Assembly: GCF_000019525.1 (NCBI RefSeq)
Contig: NC_010506.1
Location: 4,154,001 to 4,218,000, forward strand
Length of the DNA: 64,000 nt
Reading direction: 5' to 3'
Source of the DNA: Shewanella woodyi ATCC 51908
Lineage (GTDB): Bacteria; Pseudomonadota; Gammaproteobacteria; Enterobacterales; Shewanellaceae
Shown here: one piece after another, positions 18,901-28,055 of the stretch
Layout: each line of letters opens with the position of its first letter
How positions within the stretch are numbered: the stretch's first letter is position 1
Made by a program: the position numbers and the translations under genes
The notes under the pieces: model-generated
Told to the model about the DNA's origin: nothing
The model's database searches: none
What the model saw: only the letters and a program-made list of their open reading frames with translations

Positions 18901-20508
18901 CTACTTTGCCTGCTCATTGATGCTAAGCGCCATCGCTTCAGCCACTTTAATACCATCAATTGCCGATGACATAATGCCACCAGCATAACCTGCTCCCTCA
19001 CCCGATGGGTAGAAGCCTTTAGTATTGATGCTCTGATAATCGTCGCCACGCTTGATGCTGATAGGCGATGATGTGCGAGTCTCGACACCTGTTAGGGTCG
19101 CATCTTCCATGGCAAAGCCACGGATCTTCTTATTAAACGCTGGGATCGCTTCACGTATCGCTTCGACGCAGTATTGAGGTAGCAAGCTGGTCATATCCGT
19201 CAGTCTGATCCCTGGCTTATAAGATGGGTCTACACCACCAAGCTGAGCCGAAGAAGTTCCCTTCATAAAGTCACCCACCAGCTGAGCCGGTGCATCATAG
19301 TTCTCACCGCCAAGCAGATAGGCTGCTTTCTCAAGTTGACGCTGCAGATCGATACCCGCTAATGGGTGCCCAGGATAATCACTTGGATCGATCCCCACCA
19401 CAATTGCACTGTTAGCATTACGCTCATTTCGTGAGTACTGACTCATGCCATTAGTCACCACAGCGTGCTCTTCAGAAGTAGCTGCCACCACAGTACCACC
19501 TGGACACATACAGAAACTGTAAACAGAGCGACCTGATTTACAGTGGTGAACTAGTTTGTAATCCGCAGCACCAAGAATTGGATGACCAGCAAATTGGCCA
19601 AACAGGGCTTTGTCTATCACAGACTGGTTATGCTCGATTCGAAATCCAACAGAGAAAGGTTTTGCTTCAACATAGACCCCTTTATCGTGGATCATCTGGA
19701 AAGTATCACGGGCACTATGACCTATCGCCATGGCGATATGCTTAGATTTTATCTCAGAGCCATCCGCCAAAGTTAAGCCTAACAGCTGGCCATTCTCGAT
19801 ATGCAGATCATCGACTCGCGCACTGAAACGAATTTCACCACCCAGTTCGATAATCTTAGCGCGCATCTTCTCCACCATGCTCACTAGTTTAAAAGTACCG
19901 ATATGGGGCTTGCTGACGTATAAGATCTCTTCCGGCGCACCCGCTTCAACAAACTCGTTAAGCACCTTACGGCCATAATGCTTCTTATCTTTAATCTGGG
20001 TCCAGAGCTTGCCATCAGAGAAGGTACCTGCACCGCCCTCACCAAACTGCACATTTGACTCTGTATTAAGCTTTTTACTGCGCCAAAAACCAAAGGTATC
20101 TTTAGTACGCTCACGCACCTCTTTGCCGCGCTCAAGAATAATTGGCTTGTAACCCATCTGAGCTAATACTAGACCTGCAAAAATACCACAAGGGCCGAAA
20201 CCAACAACCACAGGACGCTCACCAAGATCTTCAGGAGCCTTAGCCACAAACTTATAGCTCATATCCGGCGTGGGTTTCACCGATTGGTTATCGCTAAATT
20301 GCTCAAGTAAAAAGGCATCTTTCGATGTTGTAACATCGAGTGTATAGAGCAAAAAGATACGATTTTTAGTGCGGGCATCGATACCACGACGAAATACCAC
20401 AGTTTCAACCAACTCATCAGCAGAGATGTTCAACATGGTTAAAATGGCTTGAGTCAACTCTTCTGGAGAGTGATCGAGGTCGAGTTTAATATTAGAGAGG
20501 CGTATCAT
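18901..20508 (-). CDS. FAD-dependent oxidoreductase (uncharacterised dehydrogenase family)
   Basis: This 535-residue soluble protein matches the uncharacterised FAD-dependent dehydrogenase group (COG2509-like). An N-terminal region of about 100 residues precedes a dinucleotide-binding site, VVVGFGPCGIFAGLVLA (about 100-116), followed by ILERG (FAD ribose contact). Further marks are NVQFGEGGAGTFSDGKLWT, the second binding segment AMAIGHSARDT, and a C-terminal GEGAGYAGGIMSSAIDGIKVAEA motif typical of FAD proteins. Members are widespread but of unknown substrate. A GGA ribosome site lies 8 nt before the ATG. It has its own terminator. Confidence 0.85.
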   Translation of the reverse strand: MIRLSNIKLDLDHSPEELTQAILTMLNISADELVETVVFRRGIDARTKNRIFLLYTLDVTTSKDAFLLEQFSDNQSVKPTPDMSYKFVAKAPEDLGERPVVVGFGPCGIFAGLVLAQMGYKPIILERGKEVRERTKDTFGFWRSKKLNTESNVQFGEGGAGTFSDGKLWTQIKDKKHYGRKVLNEFVEAGAPEEILYVSKPHIGTFKLVSMVEKMRAKIIELGGEIRFSARVDDLHIENGQLLGLTLADGSEIKSKHIAMAIGHSARDTFQMIHDKGVYVEAKPFSVGFRIEHNQSVIDKALFGQFAGHPILGAADYKLVHHCKSGRSVYSFCMCPGGTVVAATSEEHAVVTNGMSQYSRNERNANSAIVVGIDPSDYPGHPLAGIDLQRQLEKAAYLLGGENYDAPAQLVGDFMKGTSSAQLGGVDPSYKPGIRLTDMTSLLPQYCVEAIREAIPAFNKKIRGFAMEDATLTGVETRTSSPISIKRGDDYQSINTKGFYPSGEGAGYAGGIMSSAIDGIKVAEAMALSINEQAK

Positions 20509-20537
20509 GGTTTTTCCAGATTTATGTTACTTGGTTG

Positions 20538-20802
20538 TATACCCAAACCACTTCAACATGCAGAGTTCAGCAAGTCGAGAAGTGGTAGATTTCAAGGCAT
20601 TAAATAGCAGTACTAGTTATTCTAATTCAATATTTCATAACGCTGAAATAGGTTGCTTATCGTCTTGCCCTACGGGAGCTTCCGTAGAAAACCTGCGCAG
20701 TGTTAGTGATATCAACAAGGGAGCACCATTCTCTTCATCACTGCCTTGCTCAAGTATCCTACGGAAGCTCTGAAACTAGCATTCCGAAGAGGCTTGGGTA
20801 TA
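20538..20802. mobile_element. second-type MITE (~265 bp)
   Basis: The region begins TATACCCAAACCACTTC and ends GAAGAGGCTTGGGTATA, giving imperfect 17-bp terminal inverted repeats. Internally AGCTTCCGTAG and CTACGGAAGCT are also inverted. There is no credible ORF. Terminal repeats of this kind recur in Shewanella genomes from memory, but only one copy is seen here, so the call rests on structure alone. Confidence 0.65.
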
Positions 20803-20993
20803 TAAAAAATAAACGTCAAAGTGGTGCGGTATACTGAGCAGACGAGTCATCCATGTTTATCACATCAATTTGTCATACTTGATAAATCAAAAAACATTGA
20901 AATTCGTGATTGGATCCGTATGATCCCGGCACTGCGAGTTAGACTTTCGGGCGAGAGTTTAACAGAAATCAAATCAAAGTTGCGAAGAATAAT

Positions 20994-21317
20994 ATGGCTT
21001 TCGTTGTCACAGATAACTGCATTAGATGTAAATACACTGACTGCGTCGCGGTATGTCCCGTCGATGCATTCCATGAAGGGCCAAATTTTTTAGCCATCAA
21101 CCCCGATGTGTGTATCGATTGCGAACTGTGTGTACCTGAGTGTGCTGCTGCGGCCATCTTTCAAGAAGATGCCCTACCTGAAGGGATGGAGCAGTACCTT
21201 GAACTCAATGCTGAGCTTGCTCAGATCTGGCCAGTGATCACAGAGGTTATTGATGCACCTCTTGATGCTGAGCAGTGGGATGGTGTGGAAGATAAAAGAG
21301 AACATCTCATCATTTAA
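20994..21317 (+). CDS. fdxA: 7Fe ferredoxin FdxA
   Basis: This is a small electron carrier of 107 residues, Azotobacter-type seven-iron ferredoxin. Cysteines are arranged as [14 protein letters not shown] (residues ~9-22) and [11 protein letters not shown] (~40-50), which suit a 3Fe-4S plus a 4Fe-4S cluster. A C-terminal extension of about 55 residues is typical of FdxA. It is monocistronic, preceded by a MITE about 190 bp upstream and followed by a strong hairpin. The redox partner is not evident from the neighbours. Confidence 0.93.
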   Translation: MAFVVTDNCIRCKYTDCVAVCPVDAFHEGPNFLAINPDVCIDCELCVPECAAAAIFQEDALPEGMEQYLELNAELAQIWPVITEVIDAPLDAEQWDGVEDKREHLII

Positions 21318-21331
21318 CGGCAGTAAAAAAA

Positions 21332-21360
21332 TAAGCCAAAGGGGGCAAACCTTTGGCTTA
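21332..21360 (+). terminator. terminator hairpin after fdxA
   Basis: TAAGCCAAAGG and CCTTTGGCTTA form an 11-bp perfect stem with a 7-nt loop. The plus-strand side lacks a U-run, while on the minus strand it is followed by a run of seven U residues. It may therefore serve the minus-strand transcript from 24300 as well as fdxA. Confidence 0.65.
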
Positions 21361-21381
21361 AAGCCAGCACACAGCTTAATG

Positions 21382-21647
21382 ATACCAATCAGTATAAAGA
21401 TTTGATCGCTCAGCGAGAGTTTAGCGGTCCTGAGGCAAGGCAACGAGTGAAGAGCATAGTTACTCTACGGTCAAGCTCGTTAACACAGCATCAGCACCGC
21501 TAAAACTCGCCTGTAAGGAGTGTTTTTGGCTGCCTACTCCTGCGTTGAATGAACTCACAAGGGAACAACCATTCTATCATCCATTCGCCTTGAATTAGTT
21601 TGCCAAAAGACACTCTGAGTAGATCAACTTCTTATACTGATTGGTAT
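21382..21647 (-). mobile_element. MITE copy B (~266 bp)
   Basis: Same family as the element at 16755-17020 but inverted. It begins ATACCAATCAGTATAA and ends TTATACTGATTGGTAT. It is inserted between fdxA and the small Tat-signal gene, 22 bp past the stop of the latter. No gene is carried. Confidence 0.85.
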
Positions 21648-21669
21648 AAAACCTCTATTGAACTGTTAA

Positions 21670-22014
21670 TTAAACCGCTCTGTATTTCACACTCATCACA
21701 AACTCTCTCATCAGATTAAGTTCATCCAACGGCGTCTTTAGATTCACCCTAGGATCAAACTTCTCCCCTTGATGTTCGATATAACGCTTTGAAAACAATT
21801 TAATCTCCGCCTGTGTTACCTGTTTACTGTTGGCAAACTTGCGTGACAACAGGTGCGCTAGGTACTCCTCACCGTTCAATGAAGCGGTATCGGCGCCACC
21901 CGACAACAGCGCAGAGCTTGCACTCACACTCGTTGATGACAAGACAATCCCCGCAGCCGTGACATTGCCCATCAGTTTTATCGCCTTTCTGCGACTCATG
22001 GTATTTTCTGACAT
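21670..22014 (-). CDS. small Tat-signal protein, putative partner of the lipoxygenase-like protein
   Basis: This 114-residue protein has a twin-arginine signal, SRRKAIKLMGNVTAAG, at residues ~7-22, then a hydrophobic stretch and an export-type Ser/Ala region. The mature part of about 80 residues is charged and helical (YLAHLLSRKF, QAEIKLFSKRYIE). Small Tat-signal subunits of this size accompany several large secreted oxidoreductases and carry them through Tat as hitchhikers. It starts 15 bp after the upstream lipoxygenase-like stop with a GGGAGAG ribosome site, so the two are almost certainly co-transcribed. The hitchhiker role is inference; the family is not recognised with certainty. Confidence 0.75.
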   Translation of the reverse strand: MSENTMSRRKAIKLMGNVTAAGIVLSSTSVSASSALLSGGADTASLNGEEYLAHLLSRKFANSKQVTQAEIKLFSKRYIEHQGEKFDPRVNLKTPLDELNLMREFVMSVKYRAV

Positions 22015-22029
22015 TTTCTCTCTCCCTTA

Positions 22030-24300
22030 TTAGTTCCAAGGACTTACTGTCATTGTTGAAGGATATCTAAGATCATAGGCCCAACGTCTATTACTGTTCT
22101 TCTCTCTCAAGCCGTCATCAATCTCTTTGATTTTATTTTCAAACTCATGCAGATGGGTATAAACACGTGGATCATGCATGAAGTTACCTTGTGGGTACTT
22201 ACCCAATGAGCGATGCCAAGGGGTCGGCAGGTCAACAAACAAACGGGTAAACTCAAACAGCGCCATGCCAACATTTAAGCGTGGACACGCACCAAGCCAG
22301 TCATGTTTACTGCGGCTTTGGTTCGGATCCAGTGGCAGTGATGAGTAGTAACCCAATGCACCTAAAGGCTGGAATGCAGAGAAATTACCCAGGGCATGGT
22401 TAACGCTCATCCAGTAGATAAGGTGAGTCACGGTATTGATAAGCTCACGTCTTGTTGATACTGAATGAGGGAAACCATTCACTCCAGCACCAGCAACATC
22501 AGTTAAAAACGCCTGCAGTTCATAATCATCTCTGACATCGGCGTTATCTTTATAGTAGAGGCGAATATACCCCTTCACCCATCGGCGGATAGCCCCCCAA
22601 ATCTCGGTATTATCATCATGCTGAGGAAAATCTCCAATGGCATTAAACTCAGGATGCTCAGCGCGGTCCAGTGGCTGGCCATGCTCAACAAAATGGTAAT
22701 GTTGTGAGCGTCTAACCGTGCTGTCTAAGAAAGATTTACTGCTAAAGCCTGAGATCAAATTAACTGCTCCAGTCAATAACCCATTAAGGGGATCACCATA
22801 GATAAGATCGCCATTTTCATCCTCAAGGCGTGTACCCACTTCAAAGAAGATCCCAGTAAAGTTATTAAAAGCCAGTGAGGTCAAATGGGGTAAGATTAAT
22901 GCCGACAACGGGTGCATCTCTGGAATATTACGATAAAAGCCTGTGGCTACCGGATAGAGAAACACGTGAGTTGAAAGGTGATCCACCACATTGGACATGG
23001 AGTACATGGTGGTAAATGTATTTTTAGCCATCTTCCATGTCCACTCATTATCGGCTGGTGTAATTATTTTCGAAGCGGGATTGGCGTTATTACCGATACC
23101 AAAGGTGTACCACCAGAACCACTCAAAATCATGCTCTGGTGGTCGTTGAGTCGGTTGAATTGCAATAATCTTTAGCTTATCACTCCCCAAAGGCACAGCG
23201 AACAGCGCAATTGAAGCATAGAGACGTCCGCCAGAAGCGGGCACATCTAAATGGGAGCGACCGGGCTGAAACTGAGCCAAAACCTCATCATTAAACTCAT
23301 GAAAATCAGTGATAAACAATCGACCTTCACTCATCGCATCATCAAGGTCGTCATTCTCAAACCCCGCAATACGTCTGAACATACCATTGGTGATAGGGAA
23401 GTTATCCTGATACTGAGTAAAAGGCTTAAAGTAATTAAACACAGGTGTTTGGGCCGCAAGTTGCAGGTCTGCAATCACATCATCACTCTCCCACTCCTCA
23501 TGCCATGTGGGTTTAGGATACTGTGGGTCATCGATGCGTTGGCCATTTGAGTCAGTATCATATGGATAAAAAAGCAGATCTTGTGCATCATGGACACGCA
23601 CAGGGGGCACAGCCGAGGTGATAGGTTCGATGATCTCAAACTTGGCATCACCTCCTGTTAAGATAAGCTCAATTAACTTAGAGAGCAGGAATATTAACCC
23701 CGACACCAATGCAGGCCCACCAATTAACACTAAGCGGGCTAAGTTGGCGCTTACATATCGAAAACTGGCATCGAATAACTGCCAATCATCTTCACGCTGT
23801 AAGCAAGCATCATCGACACCAAAACTTCCCTCTTGCGCCCTATCGGCACGGGATGCTGCCGTTCCTCGAATTGTCCAAGGCGTGTTGTTACTCACCTCAT
23901 CAGAGTTGATGTTGCCATGCACTGGCGTGCCGTCTAAGCGGTCAAAATCATGCCAGTTATTTTCAGATGCAAGTTGTACCAACTGCTTACGCAAAATCTC
24001 AGTGGTAGTATCTGAATCCTGCGGCAGAACAGGAAAGGGAAACTCAGGAAGTTCATGCATGCCAGCACCAGTAACGGCGCCAGGTTGATAGTTAGGATTA
24101 TCAGGATCTACGGGGCAAAGCCTTTGGTAATCATTGGCCGCTGCTCGCTCCATACTCCCATCGGAGAAAGCACTTCTTGTGAGCGCACTACTTTCTGGAA
24201 CGCCATTTTTACGTAAGTCTTCATACAGGGCTAACTGCTCTTGGAGCTTAAGATACTCAGGCGAATCCAAAAACGCTTGATTGTCATTCTTATTAGTCAT
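22030..24300 (-). CDS. divergent lipoxygenase-like protein
   Basis: The 756-residue protein resembles the iron lipoxygenase catalytic domain, which oxygenates polyunsaturated fatty acids. Matching segments are WTWKMAKNTFTTMYSMSN, the ligand helix VVDHLSTHVFLYP, MHPLSALILPH (about 462-472) and NHALGNFSAF (His ~635, Asn ~639). Canonical lipoxygenases have HxxxxH, whereas here the spacing is HxxxH (His ~441, His ~445) with Asp at ~440. The C-terminal Ile that normally binds iron is replaced: the protein ends SPWN. A hydrophobic stretch at ~187-215 is unusual for this family. There is no signal peptide of its own; the next gene supplies a Tat signal. Activity is therefore uncertain. Confidence 0.8.
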   Translation of the reverse strand: MTNKNDNQAFLDSPEYLKLQEQLALYEDLRKNGVPESSALTRSAFSDGSMERAAANDYQRLCPVDPDNPNYQPGAVTGAGMHELPEFPFPVLPQDSDTTTEILRKQLVQLASENNWHDFDRLDGTPVHGNINSDEVSNNTPWTIRGTAASRADRAQEGSFGVDDACLQREDDWQLFDASFRYVSANLARLVLIGGPALVSGLIFLLSKLIELILTGGDAKFEIIEPITSAVPPVRVHDAQDLLFYPYDTDSNGQRIDDPQYPKPTWHEEWESDDVIADLQLAAQTPVFNYFKPFTQYQDNFPITNGMFRRIAGFENDDLDDAMSEGRLFITDFHEFNDEVLAQFQPGRSHLDVPASGGRLYASIALFAVPLGSDKLKIIAIQPTQRPPEHDFEWFWWYTFGIGNNANPASKIITPADNEWTWKMAKNTFTTMYSMSNVVDHLSTHVFLYPVATGFYRNIPEMHPLSALILPHLTSLAFNNFTGIFFEVGTRLEDENGDLIYGDPLNGLLTGAVNLISGFSSKSFLDSTVRRSQHYHFVEHGQPLDRAEHPEFNAIGDFPQHDDNTEIWGAIRRWVKGYIRLYYKDNADVRDDYELQAFLTDVAGAGVNGFPHSVSTRRELINTVTHLIYWMSVNHALGNFSAFQPLGALGYYSSLPLDPNQSRSKHDWLGACPRLNVGMALFEFTRLFVDLPTPWHRSLGKYPQGNFMHDPRVYTHLHEFENKIKEIDDGLREKNSNRRWAYDLRYPSTMTVSPWN

Positions 24301-24929
24301 AACTAAGCCTATCTCAATCTAAAACGTGATCAGTAACAACTCAGCACTCTTTTCAGTACTCTCTATGAGTTTTTTAAACTGACCACAATCCAAAATTTAA
24401 CAAGGAGCTCAAATCGAGTCTCACTTGTTCCTCTGCCCCTTTAGGGAGCGAATGTGGTCACAGGCGTTTATAGGTAAAATGACCTCAAGTCTATTAAGCG
24501 CATCTATCAATAGACAAACAGTGAAAGCACCACATCATTATTTAACCTACACAATTTCAGGCAGGTTTCGTTGTCAATGCGTGCCAGTCTCTTATCCTGA
24601 GAAGTAAGAAAGAAAAAATTATCAACTAAACAGTATGTTATGAATACTTAAAAGTATGGAGGAAAGATAAAAAAAGAGAGTCAATGAGCTATTTTCTCAA
24701 TTAAACGTCCTCGAAATACACTTAAGTTCCCTCACTTTCCAATGACTAGATAATGAATACGTATGCAAAAACTTGCTTATATTTTCCGCTATGAAAGAGT
24801 GTCAAATTACAAATTCATATCAAAAAACATCAAATTTACAACAGAATCATCCATACCCTGAAAAGCCGTTCTTCGCTCCCTAGATGTTAAACATGAGCCA
24901 GAACAGAATAACAACAGAGGATAGACTCA
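24301..24929. other. intergenic region between the divergent lipoxygenase-like and CGTase genes
   Basis: This is 629 bp of AT-rich DNA that should hold both divergent promoters. I see a small palindrome ATACTTAAAAGTAT near 24643-24656 but no strong promoter, known operator or RNA structure. The one plus-strand ORF here (24425-24607) has no ribosome site and no recognisable product. Confidence 0.4.
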
Positions 24930-27041
24930 ATGACACGCTTAAACTCTGCCTTACGAAAGCCTCATCTACTGCCGCTGCTTGCCACCCTGATTGCCACTCC
25001 AAGCTTAGCTAGCGACACGGATGTGAGTAATACGGTGAACTATTCAACCGATGTGATATATCAGATAGTCACCGACCGTTTTCTAGACGGGGATAGCGGT
25101 AATAACCCGCCACCAGCCATGTTAGATAGCAGTTGTAGCAACCTAAAAAAATATTGTGGTGGTGATTGGCAGGGGATCATAGATAAACTCAACGATGGGT
25201 ATTTTAGCGATATGGGGATCACCGCATTGTGGATCTCTCAGCCCGTCGAAAATATTCACGGTGTGCTCAATGACGCCCAAGGAAGCACCTCCTATCATGC
25301 TTACTGGGCCAGAGACTTTAAGCGAACCAACCCCTACTTTGGTACTTTCAACAGGTTCGATACCTTAATCCAAACCGCACATAACTTAGGGATTAAGATC
25401 ATTATCGATTTTGCCCCCAACCACAGCTCACCCGCTTCCAGTGATGACAGCAGTTATGCTGAAAATGGCCGACTCTATAATGATGGCGTCTTGATGGGCG
25501 GCTATAGTAATGATTCTGCCAACTTGTTTCACCACAACGGCGGTACCGATTTTTCAACCATTGAAGATGGCATCTATCGCAATCTCTTCGACTTAGCCGA
25601 CTTTAATCATGAAAACCAACAGATGGGTCAGTATCTACAGGAGGCTATTGCCCTGTGGTTAGATAAGGGCGTCGATGGGATCCGCGTGGATGCAGTCAAG
25701 CATATGCCCTTAGGCTGGCAGAAGAAGTGGATGAGCGCCATCTACAAACATAAACCCGTATTTAGTTTCGGGGAGTGGTTTTTGGGCAGCAATGAGGTTG
25801 ATCCCGCTAACCATGATTTTGCCAACAATAGCGGCATGAGTCTGCTGGACTTTCAGTTTGCACAAACCACCCGTAAAGTGTTCCGCGATCAAACTGCCGA
25901 TATGCGTGCACTGGATCAGATGATACAGGCAACATCCTCAAGCTATCAGGAGGTAATCGATCAAGTCACCTTTATCGACAATCACGATATGGACAGGTTC
26001 CAGCAAACAGGCGTCAATCAACGCCGCATCGAGCAGGCCCTTGCCTTCACGCTAACTTCACGTGGCGTTCCAGGGATCTACTACGGCACCGAGCAATACC
26101 TAACTGGCAACGGCGATCCTGATAATCGCGCAATGATGCCAAACTTTAATCAAACCACCACAGCCTACAATGTGATAAAAGCCCTAGCGCCTCTGCGCAA
26201 GTCTAATCCAGCACTGGCTTATGGCGATACTCAGGAGCGCTGGTCAAACTCAGATGTCTATGTTTATGAACGTCAATTTGGCAGTAGTGTGGTTCTGGTT
26301 GCCATCAATCGCAGCAGTAGCCAATCCTATAATTTAACAGGCCTCTTCGCCGCATTGCCTCAAGGAAACTACCCAGATATCCTCTCAGGTAAACTCAATG
26401 GTAACAGTATCGACGTCTCAGCCAATGGCGCCGTCACTCCATTCAACTTAAGCAGTGGAGAGGTCGGAGTTTGGCAGTATACCGCCAGTGAAACTCAACC
26501 AAAACTTGGCCATGTAGGCCCAATGATGGCAGCGCCTGGAGATACCCTCACCTTAGATGGACGAGGATTTGGCAACACAGGAGCGGTTCAAGTTGGAGCC
26601 ACAAATGCACAGGTTCTTAGCTGGTCCGACACACAAGTAAAAATCCAGATCCCGACTATCTCTGCAGGCACTTACTCAGTCAAGCTCACCACATCAAACG
26701 GACAGAGCAGCTATCCAGATCTAGATGTACTTACTGGACCGCAAAAGTCGGTACGTTTTATTCTGGAAAATGGTTACACCCAATGGGGGGAAGCAATCTA
26801 CCTTGTAGGTAATACCCCAGAGCTTGGTAGCTGGGATCCCAACAAAGCTATCGGCCCCTTCTATAACCAAGTTGTTGAGCAGTACCCGAACTGGTATCAA
26901 GATGTCAGCGTTCCGACAAACACCCAACTGCAATTTAAGTTTATTAAGAAAAATGGCAATCAGGTGATTTGGGAGAGCGGCAGTAACCATCAGCTCAGCG
27001 CAGGGTCTACCGACTCTAGTATCAGGGTTAATTGGCAGTAG
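24930..27041 (+). CDS. secreted cyclomaltodextrin glucanotransferase (CGTase)
   Basis: CGTase cyclises starch into cyclodextrins. The 703-residue precursor has a signal peptide (to about SLASD), the GH13 barrel, domain C, an IPT/TIG domain (about 525-600) and a C-terminal CBM20 starch-binding domain (about 605-703). Catalytic residues are visible: nucleophile Asp in GIRVDAVKH (~253), acid/base Glu in FGEWFLG (~280) and Asp in FIDNHDMDRF (~351). The central aromatic residue that favours cyclisation is Phe in RNLFDLADFNH, where many CGTases have Tyr. Similarity to Bacillus-type CGTases runs through all five domains, which suggests transfer. No starch operon surrounds it. Confidence 0.93.
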   Translation: MTRLNSALRKPHLLPLLATLIATPSLASDTDVSNTVNYSTDVIYQIVTDRFLDGDSGNNPPPAMLDSSCSNLKKYCGGDWQGIIDKLNDGYFSDMGITALWISQPVENIHGVLNDAQGSTSYHAYWARDFKRTNPYFGTFNRFDTLIQTAHNLGIKIIIDFAPNHSSPASSDDSSYAENGRLYNDGVLMGGYSNDSANLFHHNGGTDFSTIEDGIYRNLFDLADFNHENQQMGQYLQEAIALWLDKGVDGIRVDAVKHMPLGWQKKWMSAIYKHKPVFSFGEWFLGSNEVDPANHDFANNSGMSLLDFQFAQTTRKVFRDQTADMRALDQMIQATSSSYQEVIDQVTFIDNHDMDRFQQTGVNQRRIEQALAFTLTSRGVPGIYYGTEQYLTGNGDPDNRAMMPNFNQTTTAYNVIKALAPLRKSNPALAYGDTQERWSNSDVYVYERQFGSSVVLVAINRSSSQSYNLTGLFAALPQGNYPDILSGKLNGNSIDVSANGAVTPFNLSSGEVGVWQYTASETQPKLGHVGPMMAAPGDTLTLDGRGFGNTGAVQVGATNAQVLSWSDTQVKIQIPTISAGTYSVKLTTSNGQSSYPDLDVLTGPQKSVRFILENGYTQWGEAIYLVGNTPELGSWDPNKAIGPFYNQVVEQYPNWYQDVSVPTNTQLQFKFIKKNGNQVIWESGSNHQLSAGSTDSSIRVNWQ

Positions 27042-27091
27042 TACTCAATAGGTTAACCTGAACTAAGGGAGCTATTTATAAACAACTTAAG

Positions 27092-27122
27092 GTGCACTTT
27101 ATCCTCTACCGATAAAGTGCAC
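27092..27122 (-). terminator. 12-bp perfect hairpin spanning the cmoM stop codon
   Basis: GTGCACTTTATC and GATAAAGTGCAC form a perfect 12-bp stem with a 7-nt loop. The stem overlaps the last codons and the TAA of the minus-strand gene. A U-rich tract follows on the minus strand after a short gap, and the element lies between convergent genes, so a bidirectional terminator is likely. Confidence 0.55.
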
Positions 27123-27863
27123 ATAACGACCTAAAGAGATATAGGGCTCTCGCTGAGAATAGGTAAGCTCCATCTCCAATAGCTTAGCGTAATCGAAACC
27201 TTGTGGCTGACAATGTTTAAGGTAATCATGGATAACTCTCACCCCAGACTGAGATACTAACTCCATGTTCCAGTCATCAAACCAACCTCTTACATCATCA
27301 ATAAACAGTGGGTGGGTTGGCGTCAGCCCCACTTTTTTCTTAATTTTAAACTCCGCGGCCACATAATCAAAATTACCCGATACTAAACTATGAAAACGCA
27401 TCGCCTCTTTGTTATAAAACATCAAAGAGAATAAACCGCCAGGCTTAAGTAACTCAGTTAATTGACTTAATGTCGTTCTAGCATCGGTCAACCACTCAGC
27501 CACCGCATGACATAAAATCAGATCAAATTGACCATACTCAGCTAGCGTTAACGCCTGAATAGGGCTATGAACTAAGCGAATATTCAAGTCACTCTCAGCA
27601 GAATCTATCTGGGCTTGTGCCAGAGACAACATCTCTGCAGAGATATCACACAAGATAACTTCATGACCAAGCGCCGCTAGCTTTTGACTGAAAAAGCCAA
27701 AGCCGCCACCAGCATCTAATACTCTTAAAGGCCTGTCCCCCAGCTCAGCGAGAGCCAGTTGCAGATCTCGCCAAACAACTGCGGCTCGAATATCACCTTT
27801 GGGTGTTCCATAGATATTTTTGGCAAATTTATGCGCGAGTGTATCGAAGTTCTTGTCTTGCAC
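27099..27863 (-). CDS. cmoM: tRNA 5-carboxymethoxyuridine methyltransferase CmoM
   Basis: This class I SAM methyltransferase of 254 residues closely resembles CmoM (SmtA), which methylates cmo5U34 in tRNA to the methyl ester and so aids wobble decoding. The SAM site is VLDAGGGFGFFSQKLAALGHEVILCD, here split as motif I (VLDAGGGFGFFS) and the acidic motif II (ILCDIS). LILCHAVAEWLTD and LMFYNKEAMRFHSLV are typical of CmoM. The N-terminus DKNFDTLAHKFAKNIYGTPKG also matches. It is a single gene, convergent with the CGTase gene. Confidence 0.9.
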   Translation of the reverse strand: MQDKNFDTLAHKFAKNIYGTPKGDIRAAVVWRDLQLALAELGDRPLRVLDAGGGFGFFSQKLAALGHEVILCDISAEMLSLAQAQIDSAESDLNIRLVHSPIQALTLAEYGQFDLILCHAVAEWLTDARTTLSQLTELLKPGGLFSLMFYNKEAMRFHSLVSGNFDYVAAEFKIKKKVGLTPTHPLFIDDVRGWFDDWNMELVSQSGVRVIHDYLKHCQPQGFDYAKLLEMELTYSQREPYISLGRYVHFIGRG

Positions 27864-28055
27864 TGGATTAAAGGTCTGATTTTAAAGGGGCGGTATTTTG
27901 TCACAAAGAGCAGGAGTTACCACCATTTGCCAATATTAAACATCGAAGTGTGATTCAGCTTTAATTTCTCTGAACCAAGCAGTACAAAAAACAGACTACT
28001 TATCCACCTAAACTTGTGCAAAGATACACAACAGGCACTCACCTATGGGCTCGTC

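Noticed and set aside
20821..21093. 90-residue ORF overlapping the 5' end of fdxA
   Set aside because: It runs into fdxA in another frame; the ferredoxin frame has unmistakable cysteine motifs.
22030..24300. Frameshift as the cause of the odd lipoxygenase ligand motif
   Set aside because: The frame stays open with family-like sequence on both sides of the motif; a single-codon deletion explains it better than a frameshift.
24425..24607. 60-residue ORF in the lipoxygenase/CGTase gap
   Set aside because: No ribosome site, no recognisable domain and composition like non-coding DNA.
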